DNA of 64,000 nt, taken from assembly GCF_018080005.1 (NCBI RefSeq), contig NZ_CP073015.1, forward strand, positions 744,001 through 808,000, read 5' to 3'. Below the pieces are notes generated by a model. It ran no database searches, was not told the origin of the DNA, and saw nothing but the letters and a program-made list of their open reading frames with translations. The DNA comes from Flavobacterium sp. CS20. GTDB lineage: Bacteria > Bacteroidota > Bacteroidia > Flavobacteriales > Flavobacteriaceae. Positions 46,567 through 57,301 of this stretch are shown piece after piece; positions within the stretch are counted from its first letter, which is position 1, and the number at the start of each line of letters is the position of its first letter. The translations under genes were made by a program, and so were the position numbers.

Positions 46567-49497
46567 TTAAAATTTGAAATTAGCACCGAGTAAAAAGGTT
46601 TGTGGTCTTGGAAAGATAGTGTTATCAATTCCACCAAATACTTCTGGGTCTAAACCAGAATAATCTGTAATCACAAACACGTTATTCATACCTGCCCAAA
46701 ATCTTAAGGTTGTATTTTTCTGGACAACATCTTGAAAGGTGTATCCAATTTGAAAGTTGTCCATTCTTAAAAAAGAAGCGTTTTCTATATAAATATCAGA
46801 GCGAATCACATCAGATGTGTTTTGAAAACCTGTCTCTAAAACTTGAGTAGGGATGTTTCCTAAGACCGCATCATTTTGTAAAAATCTAAATTGTGCTCTA
46901 GCTGAATTGACATTGTTATACACATAGTTACCAATACTGGCTCTCATATTGAATGAGAGGTCAAAGTTTTTATAATTCATTGTAGATTGGAAACCCATTG
47001 TTACATCTGGATCAGGATCTCTAAACAAATATCTATCGTCGTCATTGATAATATTATCCCCATTCAAATCGGCATAAGCCCCTTCAATTGGTTTGCCATT
47101 GTCGTCATAAATTTGGTTATATACCCAAAACGAATTTGGGGCATGACCAACACTGTGCGACTGAATAAAACCACCAGTACCGCCACCAATATCTCCAACA
47201 GGAATATCAGAATCATTGGCCAATTCGTCTAATTCTTGATTGAGAAAAGTAACATTATAATTGACATTCCAATCAAATTTGTCCGAATCTCCTTGAGCAT
47301 CAAAAATTTGAGCATTGATTCCAAATTCAATACCTTCGGTATTTAAAGTTCCTGAATTTTGTTCTATGGTGTTTGTAAAGTTAGAGCCTTCTGGAACTGG
47401 AGCGGTTACAAATAAATCTTCAGTGTCTCTTGTATAAACGTCTAAAGTCCCGGTAATTCTATCGTTAAAGAAACCATAGTCTATACCAATATTGTATGTT
47501 TTGGCTGTTTCCCAGGTCAAACCTTCATTTCTCGCAATAGGGAATCCTGCTGTTAATGGAGCTCCACCAAAAATGACTTGTGCAGTGGGTTGTGAAGTTG
47601 CAAAACTTTCTATACCAATAATACGAGGTCCAATCTCTTGTTGACCAGTTTCACCATAACTGGCTCTAAGTTTTAAATTGGAAACTACCTTTGAATCTTC
47701 TAAGAATTTTTCATCTGATATATTCCAAGAAAAAGCAACCGACTGGAATGTTCCCCATTTGTTGCCTTTAGCAAATCTTGAAGATCCGTCGCGTCTTATG
47801 GAGTAAGAAGCGATATATTTATCTTTAAAGCTCACAAAAGCACGACCTATGTAACCTATCAATACAATATCTGGTAATGTGTTAACGTCAGAGTCGTCAA
47901 TTTGTGCTTCTTCACGGGTTTCGCCTGTAGAAAAGCTCTTATTAGTAAACTCTTGGTATGAATATCCAACCGTACCTCTTAAACTGATATCTTCAGTAAT
48001 ATCATCATCATAATTTAAATACGCATCAAATAAAGTGTTTTTAATATCACTGGTAAATTCTGAATAACTTCCATTAAATGTACCATCTCCATATCGAGCT
48101 CCGTTTATGCTTTCTCTTGACAACTCATTAGAACCACTACCGCTGGAGTCGTCTAAACCTAAATTGAAAACCGCTCTTACTTGTGGTAAAAAGTGAAGCC
48201 TATAATCTAAATTTAAGTTACCATAAAAACGATCTACATCAGATTCGTCTCGGCGTTGTAATAAACTTGCCACTGGGTTTCTTGATCCCAAGATAGGTTC
48301 GTTATTGTTATTTGGATCGTAATATTCAAAAAAACCACCAAAAGGGGAGTTAGGATCTCTCACAGGTTGTGTCGGGTCAAATCTGATGGCATCACCTTCT
48401 ACACCATTAGCAAATCTATTGCTTTCACGTGTATAGTTAGCATTAATGTTAACTCTTAAATGATCATCAAAAAAAGTTGGGTTAATAGAGGTTGAAACTG
48501 AAGAACGTTTAAACTCACTGGTTAATCTTATCCCTTGTTGATCTAAATGACCGAGAGATAAACGTACAGGTATTTTATCAAACAATTGACCTCTGACTGA
48601 TAAGTTGTGGTCAAAAGAGTTGGCTACACGATAAATCTCATCTTGCCAATTGGTGTTGGCATTGCCAAGTTTACCGACATCATCGGGTCTTTCTTGAGCG
48701 ATGATTTGTCTAAAGTCTTCAGCAGAAAAAACATCAATTTGATCGTTTAGGCTATAAACACCTGCAGTATAATTAAAATCAACTTGAAAATCTTTAGAGC
48801 CTTTTTTAGTTTTAATGATAATAACACCCGCAGATGCACGATTACCATAAATAGCTGTTGCAGCGGCGTCTTTCAAGATTGAAAAAGATTCAATGTCATT
48901 TGGATTAATAGATGATAAAATAGATCGACCACCACCAACGTTGTCATTGCTCAAAGGTAAGCCGTCAACCACAATCAAGGGCTGATTGTTGGCATTAAGA
49001 GAACCACCACCACGAATTCTGATTTCAGATCCCGAACCTGGTGCACCACTTGTTTTTACGGTAACACCAGCAAGACGACCGCTGATTAAGTTTTCTGGCG
49101 TAATAATATTACCTTTTGTAAAATCCTTTTGAGAAATTGCTGTTACCGATCCTGTTAAATCTTTTTTGGTACTGGTACCATAACCAATTAAAACGATTTC
49201 TTCTAATTGAGATAGGTCAGGTTCGAGTTCAACATTAATTTCAGATTGCCCAGTATAACTTATTTTTTGGGTTTTAAATCCTAAATAAGAAAATACTAAT
49301 ACTTCACCATTGTTAATTTCGATGGTGTAATTACCGTCAAAATCTGTCGTTGTCCCACGTTGAGTGTTTTCTATCAAAATGTTGACCCCAGGAACGGGCA
49401 TATTTTGATCATCTACCACAGTTCCACTAAGGGTGTTTTGGGCTAAAATACCTAGTGGCAAAAACAAGAACAGACATAAATATTTGAATGTGTTCAT
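46567..49497 (-). CDS. susC: SusC/RagA-type TonB-dependent receptor
   Basis: The 976-residue outer-membrane importer has a signal peptide (CLFLFLPLGILAQ), a carboxypeptidase-like regulatory domain (LSGTVVDDQNMPVPGVNILI), the TonB-box region EEIVLIGYGTSTKKDLTGSV, the plug (SGAPGSGSEIRIRGGGSLNA) and a beta-barrel ending FLLGANFKF. With SusD and SusE it should import maltodextrins across the outer membrane. It is divergent from lacI; two LacI-like sites lie in its promoter region. Confidence 0.96.
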   Translation of the reverse strand: MNTFKYLCLFLFLPLGILAQNTLSGTVVDDQNMPVPGVNILIENTQRGTTTDFDGNYTIEINNGEVLVFSYLGFKTQKISYTGQSEINVELEPDLSQLEEIVLIGYGTSTKKDLTGSVTAISQKDFTKGNIITPENLISGRLAGVTVKTSGAPGSGSEIRIRGGGSLNANNQPLIVVDGLPLSNDNVGGGRSILSSINPNDIESFSILKDAAATAIYGNRASAGVIIIKTKKGSKDFQVDFNYTAGVYSLNDQIDVFSAEDFRQIIAQERPDDVGKLGNANTNWQDEIYRVANSFDHNLSVRGQLFDKIPVRLSLGHLDQQGIRLTSEFKRSSVSTSINPTFFDDHLRVNINANYTRESNRFANGVEGDAIRFDPTQPVRDPNSPFGGFFEYYDPNNNNEPILGSRNPVASLLQRRDESDVDRFYGNLNLDYRLHFLPQVRAVFNLGLDDSSGSGSNELSRESINGARYGDGTFNGSYSEFTSDIKNTLFDAYLNYDDDITEDISLRGTVGYSYQEFTNKSFSTGETREEAQIDDSDVNTLPDIVLIGYIGRAFVSFKDKYIASYSIRRDGSSRFAKGNKWGTFQSVAFSWNISDEKFLEDSKVVSNLKLRASYGETGQQEIGPRIIGIESFATSQPTAQVIFGGAPLTAGFPIARNEGLTWETAKTYNIGIDYGFFNDRITGTLDVYTRDTEDLFVTAPVPEGSNFTNTIEQNSGTLNTEGIEFGINAQIFDAQGDSDKFDWNVNYNVTFLNQELDELANDSDIPVGDIGGGTGGFIQSHSVGHAPNSFWVYNQIYDDNGKPIEGAYADLNGDNIINDDDRYLFRDPDPDVTMGFQSTMNYKNFDLSFNMRASIGNYVYNNVNSARAQFRFLQNDAVLGNIPTQVLETGFQNTSDVIRSDIYIENASFLRMDNFQIGYTFQDVVQKNTTLRFWAGMNNVFVITDYSGLDPEVFGGIDNTIFPRPQTFLLGANFKF

Positions 49498-49568
49498 AAA
49501 TGAGTGATTTGTGTTAAGAATATGTTACTTTTTACTTCCAAGCGTAAAGTTAACTAAAGTATATCTAA

Positions 49569-49602
49569 CGCAAACATTTTCGATGAACCGCAAACGTTTT
49601 CG
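49569..49602. promoter_or_regulatory. Two tandem LacI-type operators upstream of susC
   Basis: CGCAAACATTTTCG (49569-49582) and CGCAAACGTTTTCG (49589-49602) are near-palindromes with the central AACG-TT typical of LacI-family sites, spaced exactly 20 bases apart (two helical turns). On the susC strand the first site contains TTTG followed 18 bases later by TAACTTTA, a fair Bacteroidetes promoter, so the site would overlap the -33 box. The regulator encoded next door is the obvious ligand. Confidence 0.7.
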
Positions 49603-49761
49603 TGTTGACAACTTTTTGATTTTAACACTCAAAAATATGATTTTGATAAAAAAAATCTTTTAAACCCAATTAATTTTGAATAAATCTGAATTTGAAGGTT
49701 ATCTTAATTTATTGTATTTTTAGAAACTTATTCAGATAAAAAATCATATTTTTCCAATCTA

Positions 49762-50814
49762 ATGAATCAAAAACCAACTTTAAAACTAATTGCCAAAGAA
49801 CTTGATGTGTCTGTCTCTACAGTGTCTAAAGCTTTGAGAGATAGCAAAGAAATTGGCAAGCAAACCAAAGAAAGAGTCAAAGCTTTTGCTAAACTTTACA
49901 ATTACAGACCAAATAATATCGCATTAAGTTTAAAAAACAGAAAAACTCAAACTCTTGGCATCATCATTCCTGAAATTGTTCATCATTTTTTCACAACAGT
50001 CATTTCGGGTATAGAATCTTATGCCAATGAACACGGCTATAATGTGATAGTAGGACTGTCTAATGAATCTTTTAAAAAAGAAGTTATCAACCTTGATACT
50101 TTAGCCAACGGCAGTATTGATGGTTTTATACTTTCAGTAGCTAAGGAAACGTTGTCTAAAGGCGATTATCACCACCTACACGAAACTATTGATCAAGGTA
50201 TTCCTATTGTGATGTTTGACCGCGTTATAGATGATATAGATTGCGATAAGGTTATCGTTGATGATATAAAAACCTCACAACGTGCCGTTCAAAAACTGAT
50301 TGACAACGGCTGTGAAAAAATCGGAATTATCAGTACAAAAGACTACGTAAGTGTGGGTAAATTAAGAACAGAAGGCTATTTAAAAGCCTTAGAAGTCAAT
50401 CAAAAAAATGTCAATCTATCTTATATTTTAAAAATTCACGATGAGTTTAGTTCTGACGACAACCTTGAAGCTTTAGAACAACAGATTTTTGATTATCTAT
50501 CAAAAAACAAAGACCTTGACGCTATTTTTGCAGTCAATGAACTTTATGCTGTTACTGCTATGAAAGTGGCTAGAAAGCTTGGTTTGAGCATTCCTAACGA
50601 TATTCAATTCATTGGTTTTACAGATGGTGTTTTATCAAAACATGCTTTTCCGCCATTGACAACCGTGAGTCAAAATGGTTTTGAAATGGGAGGAACCGCC
50701 GCTAAGTTGTTGATAAATCGTCTGGAAAAAGACAGAGAAGAAATAGAACATTTTGAAACGGTAATTGTTAATACCAATATAATTGAAAGAGAAACCACTC
50801 AAAAATTGAAATAA
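49762..50814 (+). CDS. LacI-family transcriptional regulator of the maltodextrin locus
   Basis: The 350-residue protein has the LacI helix-turn-helix LIAKELDVSVSTVSKAL with the hinge YNYRPNNIALSLKNRKTQTL, and a periplasmic-binding-protein-like ligand domain (LGIIIPEIVHHFFTTVISGI, IQFIGFTDG). It lies between divergent susC and the MFS-pgmB-GH65-GH13 genes and is expected to respond to a maltose-related sugar. Whether it represses or activates cannot be told from sequence. Confidence 0.93.
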   Translation: MNQKPTLKLIAKELDVSVSTVSKALRDSKEIGKQTKERVKAFAKLYNYRPNNIALSLKNRKTQTLGIIIPEIVHHFFTTVISGIESYANEHGYNVIVGLSNESFKKEVINLDTLANGSIDGFILSVAKETLSKGDYHHLHETIDQGIPIVMFDRVIDDIDCDKVIVDDIKTSQRAVQKLIDNGCEKIGIISTKDYVSVGKLRTEGYLKALEVNQKNVNLSYILKIHDEFSSDDNLEALEQQIFDYLSKNKDLDAIFAVNELYAVTAMKVARKLGLSIPNDIQFIGFTDGVLSKHAFPPLTTVSQNGFEMGGTAAKLLINRLEKDREEIEHFETVIVNTNIIERETTQKLK

Positions 50815-50904
50815 TTTATATATTTGTGGCAAACAAAACTGCTTTTTACTTCCCGTTAAGTTTTGTTTACAAGGCTTATCGTTGTTTAATTTAATTCAAG
50901 CGAT

Positions 50905-52269
50905 ATGCAAAAACGCAGGTTATCTGCCTTAGAAATAATCAATCTGAGTTTTGGTTTTCTGGGTATTCAAATGGGTTTTGCTTTGCAAAACGCCAACGCA
51001 AGCCGTATTCTACAAACTTTTGGAGCTGATGTACACGAACTGTCTTGGTTTTGGCTCATCGCACCTATCATGGGTTTAATTGTTCAGCCTTTGGTTGGTC
51101 ATTACAGCGATAACACTTGGAATCGTTTCGGTCGGCGTAAACCTTATTTTCTTGTTGGAGCTATATTGGCATCAATAGGTTTAGTATTATTGCCACAAGC
51201 CGATTTGTTCATTGCTTTTTTGCCAGCCTTGTGGGTTGGTGCAGGAATGTTGATGATTATGGATGCGTCCTTTAATATTTCTATGGAGCCTTTTCGGGCT
51301 TTTGTAGCTGATATTTTAAACGAAGATCAACGCACCGTTGGGTTTACCACACAAACGGTTTTAATCGGTATTGGTGCTGTGGTTGGCTCTTGGTTGCCTT
51401 ACGTTTTAACTGAATATTTTGGCATTGCCAATAGAGCAGAAGAAGGCACAGTACCACTAAATCTTATTTTGTCATTTGTCATTGGTGCAGCGGTTTTAAT
51501 GATCACTATATTAGTTACCATAATTACAACCAAAGAATATTCGCCAGATGAACTCGATAAAATTGAAAAAGCCAAAGTCAAAAAACTCGGTGAATCTATA
51601 GAAGTCAAACCGAAAAAGAAAGCCAAACTCACCGATATATTTACTGATTTTGTCAAAATGCCAGCTACGATGAAGCAACTCAGTTGGGTGCAATTTTTTT
51701 CTTGGTTTGCTTTGTTTGGAATGTGGGTGTTTTCTACACCTGCTATTGCTCAACATTTTTACAACTTACCATATACCGATTCTTCAAGTGAAGCTTTCAA
51801 TAATGCTGGCGATTGGGTAGGAATTTTATTTGGAATCTACAATCTGGTTTCAATTCCAGTAGCTTTATCACTTGGCAAAATTTCAAAACATCTCGGCAGA
51901 AAGAAAACCCATATGTATGCCTTGTTTATTGGGGGCATTAGTTTTCTGTCTATTTACATCATGCCAGATCGCTATTGGCTCATTCTGCCAATGATTGGTA
52001 TTGGCATCGCTTGGGCGAGTATTTTGTCTATGCCTTATGCCATCTTAGCAGGTGCCATCAACCCTAAAAAAATGGGAGTTTATATGGGTATTTTTAACTT
52101 TTTTATTGTTCTACCACAAATTTTAAATGGCATCATCGGCGGTCCTATGGTTAAATATTTTTACAACAACCAGGCTATTTTCGCTTTAGTCTTGTCAGGA
52201 ATCAGTATGATTATCGCGGCATTTCTGGTCATTCGCGTCAAAGATGTCGATGATGTTCAATCAACTTAA
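50905..52269 (+). CDS. MFS transporter, SLC45/maltose permease type
   Basis: The 454-residue protein has about twelve hydrophobic helices and the MFS loop motif HYSDNTWNRFGRRKPYF after helix 2, as in sucrose/maltose:H+ symporters of the SLC45-like group (QNANASRILQTFGADVHELSW is family-typical). It should carry maltose or maltodextrin from periplasm to cytoplasm for the GH65 phosphorylase. It begins 90 bases after lacI. Confidence 0.9.
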   Translation: MQKRRLSALEIINLSFGFLGIQMGFALQNANASRILQTFGADVHELSWFWLIAPIMGLIVQPLVGHYSDNTWNRFGRRKPYFLVGAILASIGLVLLPQADLFIAFLPALWVGAGMLMIMDASFNISMEPFRAFVADILNEDQRTVGFTTQTVLIGIGAVVGSWLPYVLTEYFGIANRAEEGTVPLNLILSFVIGAAVLMITILVTIITTKEYSPDELDKIEKAKVKKLGESIEVKPKKKAKLTDIFTDFVKMPATMKQLSWVQFFSWFALFGMWVFSTPAIAQHFYNLPYTDSSSEAFNNAGDWVGILFGIYNLVSIPVALSLGKISKHLGRKKTHMYALFIGGISFLSIYIMPDRYWLILPMIGIGIAWASILSMPYAILAGAINPKKMGVYMGIFNFFIVLPQILNGIIGGPMVKYFYNNQAIFALVLSGISMIIAAFLVIRVKDVDDVQST

Positions 52270-52278
52270 AACCACAAT

Positions 52279-52941
52279 ATGCAAAACCAAACTGCTTTTA
52301 TATTCGACCTCGACGGTGTTATTGTCGATACAGCAAAATTTCACTTTCTGGCATGGCAAAAACTCGCCAATAAAATTGGTATTGATTTTTCTGAAAAGGA
52401 AAACGAACAGCTCAAAGGCGTCAGTCGTGTAAAATCTTTAGAAAAAATTCTTTCTTGGGGAAACAAAACCCTTTCTGATCAAGAATTTCAACGTTTGATG
52501 GAAGAAAAAAATCAAGATTACCTCAATTACGTCCAACAAATGAGTAAAGATGATATTTTGCCTGGGGTCAAATCTTTTTTAGATGAACTAAAGTCTAAAC
52601 ACCATCCTATTGCTTTGGGCTCAGCCAGCAAAAACGCCAAAACCATTCTTAAATGCGTTGACCTAAATGATACTTTTGATGCTATAGTTGACGGCAACGA
52701 AGTGACTAAAGCCAAACCCAATCCTGAAGTATTTCTGAAAGTCGCAAAACTCTTGAATACAGAACCACAAGATTGCTTTGTGTTTGAAGATTCAATTGCT
52801 GGGATTAAAGCTGCAAATGTTGGCGGAATGATTAGCATTGGCATAGGTGATAAAGAAACCTTAAGAGAAGCTGATTTTTGCTTTAAAAATTTCAATGAAT
52901 TTGATTACCAATTTTTTAAAAACATAAAATCAAAAACTTGA
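52279..52941 (+). CDS. pgmB: Beta-phosphoglucomutase
   Basis: PgmB converts beta-glucose-1-phosphate to glucose-6-phosphate. The HAD-family protein of 220 residues has the nucleophile motif FIFDLDGVIVDTAKFHFLAW, the cap-domain KGVSRVKSLEKIL, motif II ALGSASKNAK and the acidic pair CFVFEDSIAGIKAA. It lies between the transporter and the GH65 phosphorylase, whose product is its substrate; this arrangement fixes the pathway. Confidence 0.95.
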   Translation: MQNQTAFIFDLDGVIVDTAKFHFLAWQKLANKIGIDFSEKENEQLKGVSRVKSLEKILSWGNKTLSDQEFQRLMEEKNQDYLNYVQQMSKDDILPGVKSFLDELKSKHHPIALGSASKNAKTILKCVDLNDTFDAIVDGNEVTKAKPNPEVFLKVAKLLNTEPQDCFVFEDSIAGIKAANVGGMISIGIGDKETLREADFCFKNFNEFDYQFFKNIKSKT

Positions 52942-52999
52942 GATAAAATTTATATATTTAAAAACCTTTTTTTAAATCACATTTTAAAGACATGACAAT

Positions 53000-55306
53000 A
53001 TGAATCAAGATTATATCACACCAAATGAGTGGTCTATTATTGAAGAAGGCTTTGAACCACAACGCGTTGAATCTTCTGAAAGTTTATTTAGCTTAGGAAA
53101 CGGTGCTATGGGGCAACGAGCTAATTTTGAAGAAGATTACTCTGGCCAAACCTTTCAAGGCAGTTATATTGCAGGTATTTATTATCCAGACAAAACCCGC
53201 GTAGGTTGGTGGAAAAATGGCTATCCTGAATATTTTGCTAAAGTGCTTAACGCTCCAAATTGGATTGGTATTCACATCCATATTAATGGTGATGTGTTTG
53301 ATTTGAATACTTGCAAAAGTGTTGACAATTTTAAACGCGAACTCAATATGAAAGAAGGTTGGCACAAGCGAACTTTTGAAGCTGAAATGCAAAATGGCAT
53401 CAAAATAAAAGTTGAAGCTTTACGGTTTTTAAGTTTAAGTCACGACGAAGTGGGAGCGATACAATTTCAAATTACACCTTTAAACTCTTCTGCAAATATC
53501 ACTTATTCGCCTTATGTGGATGCGGGAATTAAAAACCAAGATTCTAATTGGGATGATAAGTTTTGGGAAATCACAGAGGTCAAAATTAATGACCATAAGG
53601 CTTTTGTAAATTCACATACTCTGAAAACTGAATTTCACGTTTGTACCTTTATGCAGTCTTCGGTTTTTATTGATGGAAAAGCTTTAAAAAACAATCCAGA
53701 ACCTCACCAAAAAGCCCATAAAGCTTTTATAGCTTACGAAGAAGATGTACAAAAAGGACAAACTTATACCATTCATAAATTTGCTGGTTATGTCACGTCT
53801 TTAAATCACGACAAAAACGACTTAGTCGAAGTAGCTTCAGGCGTTTTGGATGTCGTTACAGAAAAAGGTTTTGATGCTTTGCTCAACGAACAAAAACAAG
53901 CTTGGGAAGCCATTTGGCATATGAGTGATATCATTATTGAAGGCGATACCAAAGCACAGCAAGGGATTCGTTTTAATATTTTTCAACTCAACCAAACTTA
54001 TCTCGGTAGAGATGCTAGGCTGAATATTGGACCAAAAGGTTTTACAGGTGAGAAATATGGCGGTAGCACCTATTGGGATACCGAAGCTTATTGTTTACCA
54101 TTTTATATGGCTACCAAAGATCAAAAAGTGGCTCGAAATCTTTTGGTCTATCGCTACAAACACCTTCAAAAAGCCATTGAAAATGCAGAGAAACTCGGAT
54201 TTACAAATGGAGCTGCACTTTACCCAATGGTAACGATGAACGGCGAAGAATGCCACAACGAGTGGGAAATTACTTTTGAAGAAATCCACAGAAATGGGGC
54301 AATTGCCTTTGCTATTTTTAACTATGTTCGATACACAGGCGACTATTCTTACGTGCCTGAAATGGGTATGGAAGTTTTGTTGGCCATTGCCAGATTTTGG
54401 AAACAACGTGCCACGTTTTCTAAACAAAAAGATAAATACGTCATCCTTGGTGTAACAGGACTAAATGAGTATGAAAACAACGTTAGCAATAATTTTTATA
54501 CCAATTATATCGCTAAGTGGTGTTTAAATTATGCGGTTGAAAACCTCAATATTCTTAAAAAAGATTATACTGAAGATTACAATAGAATTGTAGAGAAAAC
54601 AAACTTTAAAGAAGATGAAATCAATGCGTTTCAAACACTTGCCGATGAAATGTATTTACCATATTCTGAAGAACATAAGGTGTATTTGCAACAAGATGGG
54701 TTTTTAGATAAAGAACTCATCACAGTCAAAGACTTAGACCAAAAACAAAGACCAATTAACCAACATTGGTCTTGGGATAGAATTTTGCGTTCACCTTACA
54801 TTAAGCAAGCCGACACACTTCAAGGGTTTTATTTCTTTGAAGACCATTTTACGAATGAAGAGCTACAACGCCACTTTGATTTTTATGAACCTTATACAGT
54901 TCACGAGTCTTCACTTTCGCCTTGTGTGCATAGTATTCAAGCGGCATTGCTCAACCGTATGCAACAGGCTTATCAATTTTATCTCAGGACCTCACGTCTC
55001 GATTTAGACGACTATAACAAGGAAGTCAAAGAAGGCTGTCATATCACCAGTATGGCTGGTACTTGGATGAGTATAGTAGAGGGTTTTGGCGGTATGCGTG
55101 TTAAAAATGATATGCTCAATTTTGCTCCAAAAATTCCTAATGAATGGGATTCTTACACTTTTAAAGTCAATTTTAGGGACAATATCGTTGCTGTGAAAGT
55201 CTCAAAAAATGTTACCGATTTCACCCTTGAAGGTCAAGATGAATTAGAAATTGTAGTGAACGAAGAACCTGTTATTTTGAAAAATGGTCAAACTGTAAAT
55301 GCTTGA
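53000..55306 (+). CDS. GH65 maltose (or related disaccharide) phosphorylase
   Basis: The 768-residue GH65 enzyme splits a disaccharide with phosphate, by inversion, into glucose and beta-glucose-1-phosphate. The N-terminal beta-sandwich starts ESLFSLGNGAMGQRANFEED. The catalytic (alpha/alpha)6 barrel has GGSTYWDTEAYCLPFYMATK and the catalytic acid in NGEECHNEWEITFEEIHRNG. Maltose is the likely substrate from context (starch locus, PgmB), but kojibiose or trehalose specificity cannot be excluded by eye. Confidence 0.92.
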   Translation: MNQDYITPNEWSIIEEGFEPQRVESSESLFSLGNGAMGQRANFEEDYSGQTFQGSYIAGIYYPDKTRVGWWKNGYPEYFAKVLNAPNWIGIHIHINGDVFDLNTCKSVDNFKRELNMKEGWHKRTFEAEMQNGIKIKVEALRFLSLSHDEVGAIQFQITPLNSSANITYSPYVDAGIKNQDSNWDDKFWEITEVKINDHKAFVNSHTLKTEFHVCTFMQSSVFIDGKALKNNPEPHQKAHKAFIAYEEDVQKGQTYTIHKFAGYVTSLNHDKNDLVEVASGVLDVVTEKGFDALLNEQKQAWEAIWHMSDIIIEGDTKAQQGIRFNIFQLNQTYLGRDARLNIGPKGFTGEKYGGSTYWDTEAYCLPFYMATKDQKVARNLLVYRYKHLQKAIENAEKLGFTNGAALYPMVTMNGEECHNEWEITFEEIHRNGAIAFAIFNYVRYTGDYSYVPEMGMEVLLAIARFWKQRATFSKQKDKYVILGVTGLNEYENNVSNNFYTNYIAKWCLNYAVENLNILKKDYTEDYNRIVEKTNFKEDEINAFQTLADEMYLPYSEEHKVYLQQDGFLDKELITVKDLDQKQRPINQHWSWDRILRSPYIKQADTLQGFYFFEDHFTNEELQRHFDFYEPYTVHESSLSPCVHSIQAALLNRMQQAYQFYLRTSRLDLDDYNKEVKEGCHITSMAGTWMSIVEGFGGMRVKNDMLNFAPKIPNEWDSYTFKVNFRDNIVAVKVSKNVTDFTLEGQDELEIVVNEEPVILKNGQTVNA

Positions 55307-57168
55307 TGAAAAAAATAAATTTGTTTTATGTATTATTCTTTTTAATTGTCAACACGATGTCTGCTCAAATTAAAAGAATAGAGCCACCGCATTGGTGGGT
55401 TGGTTTTGAACATCAAAATCTTCAATTGTTGGTGCAAGGTGATAATATTGGTAAAGCTGAAGTTGACTTAAAATATCCAGGCCTTAGCATTGAAAACATC
55501 CATCAAGCGGATAGTCCTAATTATTTGTTTTTGGATTTAAAAATCGAAAAAAATGCCAAAGCAGGACAGCTTAAGCTGAAATTTAAAACCAAAGACGGCA
55601 AGTTTACTTATGATTACGAATTAAAATCAAGAGAACGTTCAGCTGAAGATTACAAAGGTTTTGATAGCTCTGATGTCATTTATTTGATCACACCCGACCG
55701 TTTTGCCAATGCCAATCCCGATAATGATAGTTTTGAATACTTAAAAGAAACAGGGGTTAATCGTAATGATGATTACGCTCGCCATGGTGGTGATATTCAA
55801 GGTATTATTGAACATTTAGATTATATCGACACTATGGGTTTTACGGCCATTTGGTCTTCGCCTTTGTTGACCAACGATATGCCAAGGGCTTCTTATCACG
55901 GCTATGCCATTACCGATTTTTATCAAGTGGATCCGCGTTTTGGTAGTTTAGAAGATTACAAAACACTCAGTCAAAAAGCAAATCAACGCGGTATCAAAAT
56001 CATTATGGATATGGTTGCTAATCACTGCGGAAGCCTGCATTGGTGGATGAAAGATTTGCCTTTTAACGATTGGATAAACGCACAAGATGCCTATGAAAAC
56101 GGCAAAAAAATCCCGACATCAAATCACCGACGCACGACAAACCAAGATTTATATGCCACCGATTATGACAGCCAAAAAATGACTGAAGGTTGGTTTGTGC
56201 CATCAATGCCAGATCTAAATCAAGAAAACCCGTTTTTAGCACAATATATAATTCAAAATAGTATTTGGTGGATTGAAACGCTTCATCTCGGTGGTATTCG
56301 CCAAGATACTTATCCGTATCCAGATAAATATTTTATGAGCAAATGGGCTAAAGCGATTATGACAGAATATCCCAATTTTAATATCGTAGGAGAAGAGTGG
56401 AGTACCAACCCTTTGATTGTAGGTTATTGGCAATCTGGTCAAAACACGCCTGATGGATATCAGTCTCATTTAAAATCTTCGATGGATTTTCCGATGCAAC
56501 AAACCATCGTAAAAGCACTTAACCAAAAAGAAACTTGGGGTAGTGGTTTGGATCAAATCTATGAAGGTCTGGCTAATGATTTCTATTATCCACGGCCAAG
56601 TGATATGTTGATTTTTCCTGACAATCACGATATGGACAGGATATTTACTCAACTGAATGAAGATATCACAAAAACTAAAATGGCTTTAGCTTTAATTTTA
56701 ACCATGCCACGTACGCCACAGATCTATTATGGCACAGAAATTTTGATGCAAAACACAGCCAAACCAGGTGACCACGGTCTAATCAGAACTGATTTTCCTG
56801 GCGGTTGGGCTAACGATGAAGTTGATGCGTTTCAAAACAAAGGCTTGACAGATGAACAACAAGATTTTAAGTCATTCCTAAAAACTTTATTGAATTTTAG
56901 AAAAACTTCTAAAGCTATTCACCAAGGCAAAACCAAACACTTTGCACCATTTGATAACATTTACACTTTGTATAGACAATATGGAGACGAATCAGTTTTA
57001 TTAATAATCAGTAAAAATGAAGAACCTATTGAAATCAATTTAAAACGCTTTCAAGAGTTGAATTTAAAAGAGCAAAAATGGACTGAAATATTCGGCAAAA
57101 ACAACCTTGAACTGTCAGATAAATTGACCGTCAAGCCTGGTGTGAATTTGTTTTCTAATCAAAATTAA
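55306..57168 (+). CDS. GH13 alpha-amylase / cyclomaltodextrinase-like, exported
   Basis: The 620-residue protein has a signal peptide (LFYVLFFLIVNTMSAQ), an N-terminal beta domain beginning RIEPPHWWVGF, and a GH13 barrel with MDMVANHCG, nucleophile GGIRQDTYPYPDK, acid/base NIVGEEWS and third acid FPDNHDMDRI. It resembles SusA/neopullulanase-type enzymes that degrade maltodextrins in the periplasm. The ATG at 55306 overlaps the GH65 stop (TGATG); the TTG three bases earlier is not needed. All catalytic residues are present. Confidence 0.93.
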   Translation: MKKINLFYVLFFLIVNTMSAQIKRIEPPHWWVGFEHQNLQLLVQGDNIGKAEVDLKYPGLSIENIHQADSPNYLFLDLKIEKNAKAGQLKLKFKTKDGKFTYDYELKSRERSAEDYKGFDSSDVIYLITPDRFANANPDNDSFEYLKETGVNRNDDYARHGGDIQGIIEHLDYIDTMGFTAIWSSPLLTNDMPRASYHGYAITDFYQVDPRFGSLEDYKTLSQKANQRGIKIIMDMVANHCGSLHWWMKDLPFNDWINAQDAYENGKKIPTSNHRRTTNQDLYATDYDSQKMTEGWFVPSMPDLNQENPFLAQYIIQNSIWWIETLHLGGIRQDTYPYPDKYFMSKWAKAIMTEYPNFNIVGEEWSTNPLIVGYWQSGQNTPDGYQSHLKSSMDFPMQQTIVKALNQKETWGSGLDQIYEGLANDFYYPRPSDMLIFPDNHDMDRIFTQLNEDITKTKMALALILTMPRTPQIYYGTEILMQNTAKPGDHGLIRTDFPGGWANDEVDAFQNKGLTDEQQDFKSFLKTLLNFRKTSKAIHQGKTKHFAPFDNIYTLYRQYGDESVLLIISKNEEPIEINLKRFQELNLKEQKWTEIFGKNNLELSDKLTVKPGVNLFSNQN

Positions 57169-57191
57169 ATATAAGATGTGATATTAAAAAA

Positions 57192-57231
57192 AACTTAGCG
57201 ACCCTTGCGGTTAAAACCCCTTGCGATTAAT
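57192..57231 (+). repeat. Dispersed CCTTGCGG repeat
   Basis: AACTTAGCGACCCTTGCGGT followed by TAAAACCCCTTGCGATTAAT. The same family occurs at 24950-24994 and, within a coding frame, at 57861-57905. Such repeats are scattered through many Bacteroidetes genomes; their role is unknown to me. Confidence 0.65.
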
Positions 57232-57301
57232 AAAAAATGAAAATGTATAAAACCACACAAACAATTTTTTTTTCATATATTTAAATTAAATTTAAAATAA
57301 A